From Ascarosepion bandense (lineage: Eukaryota > Mollusca > Cephalopoda > Sepiida > Sepiidae), in NCBI GenBank assembly GCA_037127315.1, contig JBBBDQ010001940.1, positions 999,001 to 1,063,000 of the forward strand: a stretch of 64,000 nucleotides of DNA. The letters are read 5' to 3'. Each line of letters begins with the position of its first letter. Within the stretch, counting starts at the first letter, position 1. Positions 22,101 to 34,100 of this stretch are shown one piece after another. A program made the position numbers and the translations under genes. Under the pieces are notes generated by a model. It was not told the origin of the DNA and made no database searches. It saw nothing but the letters and a program-made list of their open reading frames with translations.

Positions 22101-25100
22101 TTCATGTAGCTTTGCTATTGTTGTGATTGATTTGTGACCTAGTGCATTGTTTTAGTGAAAGATCACTTTTTCTTCTTCATTTGTGACTGTTTTTTGGCGA
22201 TTTCTTCCTTCAAACACACCAATAATGCTAAATAGTATTTGCTATTGATGGTTCTTCCTTTCTCAAAGTAATTGATGAACAAAATACCTTGCACATCCCA
22301 AAATATGGAGACCTAAACCTTGTCTGCTGATGTTTGCATCTTTGGACAGTTTACACCTGCTGCTGTCCACTCAGTTGCCTGCCAATTTGACTCCAGAGTG
22401 AAGTGGTAGATCCATGTTTCATTCATTGTCACATATTTTATGCAAAAACTCCTTCTGTTGAAACAGTTGCATACAATGCTTTGAATTGTTGGTGCATTGT
22501 TTTTTTGATCAACTGTATGCAAACACAGCATCCACTTTGAACACAGCTTTCTCATTGACAAATGTTCATGCAAAATAGTGAATACACTGCCTTCTGATAT
22601 ATTCAACTTCTCTGGTGTCTCACACAACTTTAATTTAGAATCAAATTAGTTTGTGGATTTTTTCAGTGTTTTCCAGGACAACTGCTGATTTGTGGGCAAT
22701 CTGAGTGTTCAGCATCATTTGTGTGTACGACTACGTTTAAAGTCAGCATACCACCTCTTAACCATTGTTTCTGATGGAACACTTATCAAGCCATGCTTTC
22801 CTTGACAGTATTTTTCCCCATCAGAAAGCAATGCTTTATGAACACACAAAATTCAGATTTTTACTTTGTTTTGAAAATTTGCAACAGTAGCTTCACTTAA
22901 CTAACTGTAATTTGTAAACTAAAAATTTTGTCACCTGCTATTTGAAGGTTAGTAATTCATAAAAATCATATGGATTTTTTATTAGTAGTACCAGCTATAT
23001 ATCAGGCCCAGGAATTATTGAGTGATGTGTTAAAATCTGACAGTGTAGTAGTCAAAAAAATTAATGTTTTATGCTTTTTCAGGCTTTGAGAGTTTCAATG
23101 GAAGAAGAAAGAGCTCGACAAGAAGATGAAGCAAGAAAAGCTGCAAGTGCACCAACCCAAGATGCTGAGATGCCATCTGCTGAGACGACAGGTGAGTTAT
23201 TTGTTAAATGCAAAGGAAAGGTTTATGGGGATTATTGTTTTTTTTTTTTTTTTTTTTTTTTTTATTGTAGAAATTGTAACAAATTTACAACTAATGTACC
23301 TTGCTGTTATATTAAATTCATTTCATCCAGGAGTTCAGATGATGAATGTTTTCTTTTTGGTTAACCTTCATTCCAGTGATGTCTGTAGCTGGGCATCCAT
23401 TGCAGAACCCAAATATGATTGGTAAGTTCAGTTCTTGAGGTACATGTTCAAGAACAACGAAGACACAAGTATAATGACCCATTTCAGCATTCTGTAGTGC
23501 TAGTAATCATTCAAAAAATGTACAGGTCATGTGTTTTATGTTGTGCTATTTGACTCTGTCTCCAAGATGAAATTCCCAGGGATGCTACAGTGCTTAAATT
23601 CTTCTTGATGCTGTCCTTGGAACATTGTTTTGTTTGGCTTTGTGTCATCAAGGTCTTGATGAAGCATGCACCAGTCATCATTTAAATCAGTAATTAGTGG
23701 GTAATATCACACACAATTCTGGGGATGAGAAAAAGTGGGCAACCAGAGTGTGGCAGTAGCACATCTGAACCTTTGCATACAGTGCACTCACATTCTACCT
23801 GAAGTGTATGTTGCCTTCACTTTCCAGTGTATCTCATTTATATAACAATTATTATAGGAAATACTAAGATAGTCATTTGATATGCAAAACTAGCCCACAA
23901 AAAATACAATCAAAGTTTGCCTTATACATTTGAGGGTGATATTAGAGTTGTCTCTATACATTAGGTTCGGGGCGTTAATGTTATGTTTTAGTATGTGAGG
24001 GGGCAGCAACCACTAATGTTTGGGAACCGCTGATTTAGATCATTCAGTGAGGTTGGATTTTTTAGATGATTATCTTCATACTAATAAGAGCAGCTCTATT
24101 TATAACTTCAAGGTTAGTAACTTCTTTCTACAATCTGCTTCTCATGATTGAACTTAGGGCTCTTGTCTTATCTGCTAGATATGTCTCCAGTATAGATTCC
24201 AATTCTTGTAGCCATACAATAGACAAGTGAGCATGATTGTTTTGATTATCTTGATCTTGGTTGTCAGCTTTATGCTGTTTTAGAGCAGCCCAGAGACTGG
24301 CTAGCTCCACCAATGTTCATGTAAGGCTATAAGAAAATGAGGTCCCAGCAAATCTGTTGACAATGATTTGCAGGTTATGTATTAAGTATGCCATGAAAGC
24401 ACAATCATCTGCAGACAGGACTTCAAGAACTTGCTTTTGAGCAACCTGGTCATGTTGTTCAGTCTGTAGAGATCAGAGAGAGAGCAATTCTTTCTGCACT
24501 TTAGGTATATACCTTTCTCAAGGTTGTACATATTTTTGATATGCATAAAGCATAGGCTAAACAAGACTTTAACCAGGGCATAGCCTCACTTGACTTCACT
24601 GAAAATGTTGAAAGGCCTTGATGAGTTGCTACTGGAGAGAGGACCAGACTTAATTCCATCATAAAACAAACACTTGACAAAATTCCTGAGGTAACCCAAT
24701 CTTGTAATGACTACGTCAAAGATTTTTTTATTAGATCAACAAAAATGACGTAGAAGTCCATGTTCTGCTTTATGCATTTCTACTTGATTTGACTCTCAAC
24801 AATAGTGAATTACTTTCTACATCATTTATAATTGCTTTGTATTTTTAACTAAAAATGGAAGATCTAGGGAGTTTGATATTTGATATAAACAGATCTAATG
24901 TTTTATGTTTGTACTATGTTTTGCAAGTCAAGAGCAACAATTTTCTTTCATCACCTCATAGTCAAACTTTATGGATTTGTTTTATATTTTAATGTAGCAT
25001 GAACTCAATATAGAGACATGGAGAATCATTGCTGGGATAAAATTAGTCTTTTGCCTTACCATTATTGCTAAATGCCAAGTTGTACAAGGGTAACTAAAGA

Positions 25101-28100
25101 GCTCTTGGCTCAACCAACTTCCCAAAATTTTACCAAATGACCAAACTGATGTTTTTCTAAATTCCTTGGTCATTTATAAATAATTATTGAAATGTTTTCA
25201 TCTTTTTTTCACCCATTCATAAATTTAATTTAGGTATTCAAAATGCAACCACATGAAAGATCTCAATTACAAAAGATATTTATGTTTTACTTACTTTTAA
25301 TTTTCAAGTGGTATGATATTGTAAATAATTTACAATAGAAAAGATAATTATTCCTAAGTATACATTCTACATTTTATATTTTTTCTAAAAATTTAATTTA
25401 ATTTTTATGATATTTTTTGATATCGTAATACTTGGTAACATTTTTACAAGCTAATATTTTTCTCTTTCATATTTTGAAGCTCTATAGTATTTTATTGTTT
25501 TCTCTTGCATAGCAACCACAGAAGAAGCATTACTGGAGCATGCTATTAAGCAGTCAGTGATGGGCAGTGAAAATATGGTTGGTGGTGCTTCAGGTTTTGC
25601 TGGGTCTACAGTTTCAGCACAAAGTGTCAGTGATATGGTCATTGATTCTCCTGCTAATGTACCTGACATTGCAGCAATGACTGAAGAAGAACAAGTTGCC
25701 TATGCAATGCAGATGTCCTTGCAGCCAGGTATAAATCTTTTACATTGTTTTGTTTTTTTAAATAGTCACGAACAAAAATGTGTCATCAACAATTCTTTGA
25801 AAATTTTTCTATGAATACAGTAAAAGAGAAAAACAATTGTAGAAAGTCTTAAAGGAAAACTAATTTAAATTTTATTGCTACAAATGAATTCTCTTCCAGG
25901 CTATCTTTTTTTGTCAAAAAGATTCTAAGATACATGTGCATTGTGGTGCAGTTCCAGTTGAATTCGTTGGATTCACTTACGCACAAATACCTTTGGGAAA
26001 AGTATTAATCCATCATTTCTCCCTCCAGCTATGGGTTAAATAGCAGGACAGATTGGGTTCTGTAGCCTTGGTTGGTAATCAGTCTACTGCAGATAGTAAT
26101 GGCAAGCTACTGTGGGAAAATCTTCTACCCAGTCAGTCATGTCTTTTTCGAGGCATGATCGCCCAAGTGTGTATCACAACATATTTGTATCTGCTCATAA
26201 TAATTGCAAACATGTCTTCAAAGAAGATAAATCTCTGTTTGCTGATACAGTAAAGCTTTCTTGGGTATGATGACAAACTACATCCAGTAGCAAGACCTCT
26301 GATTGGGAGACTGGTTGTTTTGAGGAGTGTTAATTGCTGACCTGGGGTGGTAGCACTTGTTAGGGTCTCAACTATGGGCAAATAGTGAACCCCCAAACAA
26401 AATCAACTACATTTTTATAATAAAATTACCAACAATACATTTTATGATTAACAAAATATAGATCTAAATAAAATATCTATCTGAGAACATAAAATTATGG
26501 ACAGATATTTAGATTTCGGCATAAAATAATCTAGTGAGGTTGATATGCTGCCAAACAAAATCAAACAAACAACCAAAATGAAAGAACTCTTTCATGATAT
26601 TAGTCCATATATCCTACAATTTCTTAAAGAAATCAGCTTATTCCAAAATTCAATGAAACTACATCATAAAATATATCACCACCTCTAGTAATCATGTTTG
26701 CACAAACATATACACAAAAGCTGGGTATCATTTACTGTAATCAGTTGTGAAAGTAGAACAACATATCATATTTTTATTTTTATCAAAACTCCCAAGAAAA
26801 TTAAATTTTTACATTAAATGACCCATAAGGAGTTATGTAATTAAACAAATCAATCAATCAGATTAAATCAAGCCCCCATATAGCCTATAACAAGATTGGT
26901 TCTCATGACTACTGGCGGTTCTGTAATAATGTATTAAATAAGAATAAGTTTTCCATTTCTTCTCTTTTCACTTAATTTGAGGTATTAACATCTACTGATA
27001 AAGCAATGTTTTGCTTGTAAACTCTCAAATTCTACTCTTGACTCATCTGGAGTATCTTGATCTGACTTTTCACTTAGATCTGAGCCTCTATTGAGGGATA
27101 TGCATATAACTCTATCCAGGGTTCCTGCTATCATCTCTAAACCTAGGTCCTCATAAAATATGTGAACTTGATGGTATCCTTGCAATTGTCTTTAAGAAGT
27201 GTGCACATACTTAAACTGGTTGCCATTTTCTTTAAACACTACAATAAATGTATTCCTGCTTGTTGGAAATCTTGTAGTTCTCGTCTTTAAGAACTCAGGC
27301 AAACTTTTAGATCCTTCTATTAGCCTATTATCCTCTCCCTCTTTTAGGTAAAGTACTAGAGGCTCTAATCAACTCAGAATTGGTTAAGCATTTCATCTTG
27401 CAAGGTCTTCCCTCAGATAAGCAATATGGATTTCACTTAGGTCAACTGCTGATGTATTTACAGTTATTGCCAAATGAATCTATTAAGTTTTAGATAAGAA
27501 TAAGCTCAGGCTGTTGCTTTGGGTATCTCAAAAGCATTTGACAGGATTTGGCATACTAGTCTTCTTCACAAGTTAAAAGGATATGGTATTTCTTGAATTT
27601 TAATTGATCCAATCTTTCTTATGAAATTGTAAAAATGAAAGGTGTTCTCCAGGGCTCTAACCTTGGACCTATGTTGTTCCTAATTTTCATCAATGACATT
27701 CCTGATGCCATAAGTTCTCAATTCAGTATCTATGCTGATGAGACAACTGTTTAGTCTTGTCTTAATAACAAGTTCAATCAGTTCAAATTGGCCGCTGATC
27801 TAAAAAAATAATCTACAATCTGCAGTTAGCTGAGGCAAGGAATGATTTGTTAATTTTAACATTTTCAAAATGAAACTGCTCTCTTTTAATCATCTGAGAG
27901 AACTCTTTTTGCCTTCCATCAGTATGGCTGATGCTAACCTCTAGGAGAGTGACTCATTGCACCTTCTTGGACTAACATTTTCAGCTGACACGAAGTGGCA
28001 AGATTATATTAAATTAATTGCTGGGTCTACTGCTAGGAAAGTTGGTTCACTGTGTTGTGCTTGATAATCTTTCTTACCATAATATATCTTACAAGTTTAC

Positions 28101-31100
28101 CATTTGTCCTTGCTTTGAATATTGCTGCTACATTTACAGTACGTTCTATGCTAACAGTTTCTTCTCTCATTTCCTGCTTGTGGAATTCTCTTCCACCTTC
28201 CTGCTTCCCAGTCAACTTTGACCTTCAAAAAATTTAAATGCAATGTCAATCATTATCTATGTTTCCTTATCTTTTATTGTTTTCTTTTCTTAATAGTGTT
28301 TGTTTTGTTTTGTTTTTTTGTTTTCTTAGTATATTCATTGGTTTTCTTTGGGTGAAATGATTAAAAAAGTATGTAGGAAGCTCTATTAACCATTTTGTCT
28401 TACAGAGTTGAAATAATAAACTAATCAACATTGCTTGTGTGACCTAAGAAATATATACATTTTAAATTCTAAAAATGATCTTGTGGAAGTTCGGATTATG
28501 AAAACTATTTTTAGTCTATCACATTCAATATACTACCAAATATATTTAAATTGTTAGGTAGCTACTTGATTATGAGACTATTTGACATTTCTGTACTTTT
28601 ATGTTTATAAAATTTCACAGCAAATTGAAGTGTTACTTCTGTGAAGCTGTGTTATACTAACAGTGTCTGTAATCAATGTTATATTTTGGTAGTGGTACTT
28701 GTCAGTTGTTAGTGTACATCAAAAGTTTATCTCTTATTATTTGGGGTATGTTTATACTGAAAAACATTTAGAGGATAGTGTCTGGATAGATAAAATATCT
28801 GAAGAAAAATGATGGTAAGCAAAAAAAACATTTTTTCTGTACTGGAATGAAAATTCAAACTTCACACTATTAGACACTATGTGTACATGAAACTATTTAT
28901 TTTAAAACCTGAATATATACTGTGAAAAAAAAAAGTTTGTCAAGGGAGAAAAAGATTGATCCATATGTGACCACAATAATTCCAGATGTGTGGATTTCAA
29001 GCTCTCAGTGACAACTTATCAGATGCTTCCTCTTTCTCAGGTTTGTCTACCACCCAAATGTTCACCCATTTTCTCTTTATGTCCTTTCTCTTAGCATTAA
29101 TTCCATATTCCATTGCACACCATAAAAATGACAATTACTAACCTCTTGAAGCATTAGACAAATATGCACAACGAAACAAATCCAACATTTGTAAACATTT
29201 TTTTATTATGTGCCAACTTTTGTTGTTTGAACTTGAACTTTCTTGATTTTTGTAGGAATGGTTGAAGCTGATGCTCCATCACCAATGGAAACAGAATCTG
29301 AAAAGAAGGTAACATTTCATTTCTAATATTAATTTTGTGTGTGTGATATGCCTAGCATAAATCTGTTTATGATTAACTATAAATCATTTGTTGGATTTGT
29401 GACACAAAATGAGTCTACAAGTTGGTGGTTGTATATCAATTTTCTGGTAACTCATTGCTAATAAAAATGTAGCTTGATGTATTTTTTACATTTTGTTTGA
29501 TATCCTGCAAAATAGTTTCTGTAAGATAATTTTTTTTTTATTTGCAATTCCATTTAGATTAATATTCTCATCTCAGCAATCAAATTAAAAATATTTGTCT
29601 GAATAGAAAGGTAGATAATTTCTTATCTAAAAATATTGACATTAATATTTTATTATAATCTGTGCATTTTAAAAGGTTTCCTATCTCAATATTTTCACCA
29701 CTTACATGCTTATTATTCATATTTTAGACTGAATTTTTATAAAGATTTTTTTCTCTAAGCCTTGTCAAGTTTATTAAAGATTTGTTTATATTCAAATAAA
29801 ATGACCATATTAAATACAGACAGTTCATCTCACTTTTTAACCTCTTCATGCATTACCGACATGTTTAAAATAAATATTGAAATCTAAAGGTTTACTTGAT
29901 TAATAATGATGACATCTATGCAGTTGGATGAAAACAGTCTCATATAGACATGAACTAATAGTAGCCATTTTTATGAAATCTTAATTTTGAAGTATCAAAT
30001 TAATAACATCGTTGTGAATTTGAATCTTTAAAATAGTCATAAAGCTGGTTTGATGGATAGAAAGAAATATTTAAAAGCCTCAGAACTTGTAAAAGATAAA
30101 ATATGCTAGAAATTGCAGAAATGATCAGCAGGTACTACTGAACTGTGAAGATGATAAAGATCTAGTATGATAAGGCCATGTTAATGTGTTCTATAAAAAC
30201 AAAATTTCTTTGTCACGCTATGAAATTTGTATGCATTGCAACAGTTAGTAAGGGAATACCAAAAAGCACAAAACATTAGGTCCTAAATAAAGTAGCAAAA
30301 CATGAGATTGGTCACTAGGCCTCCTTTTAAATGTGTTCATAAGAAAATTGAATAAAACTGGCAAGTGGAATACATGAAGACTTTGTTTTCTCCCCTCCCT
30401 CAAATTGTCTAGACAGATGGAGGGAAGGTTTAGTGGCTACCTGTGGAAACCACTCTCAAGAGTTGCGATGTCAGCAAAGCAGAAGTGGTGTGATTGGGGT
30501 GGGAGTTATAGGTGGTAAAGTGGTGGGATCATTGCAAATTCCAAAATGTGTGAAGATGACAGCTCAGGCCTGCATTGATTTTTTTTTTTTTTCAAACAAG
30601 GCACATATAAAGCCATAATTCAAGAAATTAAATATTTTAAGAAAGACGACTGTTTATGACAGTGCCCAGTTACATTTTATGAAGAAAATGAATATCTTAA
30701 GGGGAAAAAAGTGTTACTAAGGTATAATAAAGCTAAGGTATAATAAACAAGAATATTACTATAACCAAATTAAAAAAAACAATGTTTTACTGGATCATAG
30801 CAGCTCACAAAATCAATAAATAACTTTTCAAATTAATTACAAACCTAGAGTAATTTTGCACAAACATTAATAAATTACAATAATTTTTTTACAAAAATTT
30901 ATAGATGTATAACATTCTGCAAATCTAGTGAAAATATTTCTTTGAATCCCTTCATTAGTATTCTAAAAAATTTCAAAATGTTAAAAGTGGCTCATGAGAT
31001 GCACTATATTCTAAGGTTAATAATAAAATGATGTAAAGCATTAATTGTTCTCTCTTTATGGGCTTACCTATTAGACTTTTGGAATTTCCCTTGGCTTTAG

Positions 31101-34100
31101 AATAAAAATTTTGATTTTAAAATTGAAAGAATGAGGCCAAACATTTAGCTTTTAAATGATGTTGGCTATTAATTATTCTCAACATCTATTGTCATTGAAC
31201 TGTTCTGAAACATTCAGTTGGTTTGATAGAAATTTTTCAGACAAAATAATTTTTAGTATTTACATATTTTACATTCATTTTTAGGTACCTCCACTCATTT
31301 TCCATACCTCAATTTAAATTTAATTTTTAAAAATAAAAATTTTTGAAGCTTTAATTTTAGCTTTAATTGAAGGCCAAGGGATTAAATTACAGTAAGCAAA
31401 ATACCCTGGTGTATTTCAAACTGAAATTATATTGATAAGAATAAAAAATTTTGTAGATTTAAAAAAAAAATGTTAAAATTTCAAATTTTCTGCCATTTTT
31501 CATCGATTATAAACAGAAGCCGTTTAAAAAAAATCTTAAAAAAATAAAATATTCCTCGCTGACACATTATTTTGTTCAAATTACAGACATTAAACTTACC
31601 TTAAGTTGGCTTGAAACAAGAATTATTTGCTTACTTCCTGAAATATTTCAAAAAAGCGTTTCTCAATTACGGTATCCTTGTTATCACATCTATCAAGGAG
31701 GTGTTAATGATATCATTTACAGTAGCCGGCCAAAAAAATGTCAAGTATGGAAGACGAATTTGGTAGAAATCTTATTCCTACAAATCATTTTAAAATTTTT
31801 AACTATGTTAAAATAAAAATAACACAAAGTTTTCAGCAATTATCCAATATTTTATGAAATGTTTGTTAGTTTAGTTTTGTAGGCTTATGTTTGAGGATGT
31901 TTTATGAGAAATAAAAATTAAAATAATATAAAACTTTCTTTTAAAAAATTGTACAATTTAATAACAATGAAAATAACGGCAGAGGTAACTCAATAATTTA
32001 TTAAATTTTATGGCATTTATTAATTTTTATTTTTAATATCTAGTTTTCATATTCTTTTTAGGTACCTCTACAAATTGTGAATTTCACAATTATCTTTTTT
32101 TTTTTTAACAAAATTAGAAAATTAGGAATTAAAATGTAAAAGTTACTTTAATGATAAATATCACGTACGGCCATTCATATAAATAAGATACGGGCAATCA
32201 AACTGCACACAATTAAAATATTTTAATTATTTTAAAAATTGATGGGGTAAATCATTTGTATTAAGCTTTTCAATTTTCAATTAGTAAATGTAGTCTTCAT
32301 ACATTAATTTCATACTCTAGCCGGCCCAATTAAGGAAGAAATTTAAAAATATTTTTGAAACTTTATATATCATTATAAAAATTCATTATTCATTGAAATT
32401 TTTTTTCTTTTCAGACAATATGCTTAATTTATATTGTTCATAAAAGCAATCAAAAGTTTATCCAAATAAAAATTGGCATAGTTATTGCATTTTTTAAAAT
32501 TTGGACCTACTTTTTAGAAAATTGGAGACTATAGGAGAAAAAAGACAGTTGATTAGCATTCCCCAATGTCTCCTGAATTTAATTATATTAGGTTTATTGG
32601 GGCCCAATGTTGATTTTTAAGCATTTCTGGAAATTAATTTACCATTATTTTATAAAATATTATTTCAAAATTGATTTCAGTCAATTATGAAAAGTCCTGA
32701 AATTTTCTTCAAAATCCGACCATTATTTGATTTTTGCGAGAATTTCCAAATTAATTTCTTTCACGGTGCATTGTGTAATTATTTTTTTAAAATTTTATTT
32801 TACGTAATAAACTATACATCAATTTAGGTCTCGCACTGACGAAAGAAAAATCAAGAGATTTTCTACCAAAATCTCGAACGTGTTAAAAATAATTAAAAAA
32901 TACTTTGATCTATCCTTTTAATGATAATATAAACATTTTGCTGATAAAACTTTGTTTTTATTTAGCTTGGGGTCTTTTACCTTCATACTATGCTGTTTTT
33001 TCAGTGTTTTTTTCCTTTTTTTGTGGGGGGGGGGGTACTTACATTTAATAAAATAGGATACTCTTGGAATTTAAAATAATGTTATCAGTGCACATGAAAC
33101 ACAAGTTTATTAGTTGTACTGTCATTCAAAATAAGCGAACTTAAATTGATGAATCTTGTATAGAAATAAAGATTATTCAATACATAGTTTGAAATGGAAA
33201 AAGTTTCCTGTCAGGTTGAAACAAGCAATGTTATGAAGGTGTACAAAATACGATTTTAGTTAAGTTCTTTTCAAGAGCAGATTGATTTAAATAGCTGTTA
33301 AGAGATTTGTAACACAGCATACTGTCAAAGCCTTCATGGCCTGCTGTCTCTTGTGTCAGGATCAATCCTGGTCTGAGAACAGGCTGTCAGCTCACTCGTC
33401 AATCATGGATGGTGTTGACACAGCAGCTGATCCTTGGGTTGACCTCTTCAACTGTAATCTCTCTTGCCCAGCTATCTTATACTGAAACTTTAGCTGGAAA
33501 TTATGAATCTATAAAAAGGCAAAATTCCCCAATTGTTTTTCATAGCTGGGAATTGTTTAGTAATTTTTTTTTTTTTTTTAACACTTGACCTCTCAGCTGT
33601 GTCGCCAACAATTTAGAAAAACAAAAATCTTTCTCAGTTGGGTATCACTAGCATACAATGCTATTCTTGTCAATATGGCTGCCTGACATCTTGACCAGCC
33701 ATTTTATTCTTAGGTAAAACAATCATAACTGCAATCATTATCCGACTCTTATTTTTAGCCAATTTGCAGTCTTGGGAAAGCAAATTTCTTTTCAACCAAA
33801 AAAACATTTTTTTTTCCTCCTCTGTTCATATTGGAATAAAATAAATGTTTCTTTCCCTAGTTAAATCATTTTTCATCCATAATTAATAAAAAAAAAAAAA
33901 AAAATAACATAATTAGTTAGCTTTTCCATCCATGCCATGTTAAATATTGTTATAGATTTACTTTGATATGTTAATTTTTAAGTAGTTTAAAATGTAACTT
34001 TAATTCTGCTAAAAATCATATTCTTGCATTAACATTTAATATTGATTACAAATATTCTCTTGACTGAAAATTATAGAGATGCTGAAAAGATGGACCAAAA

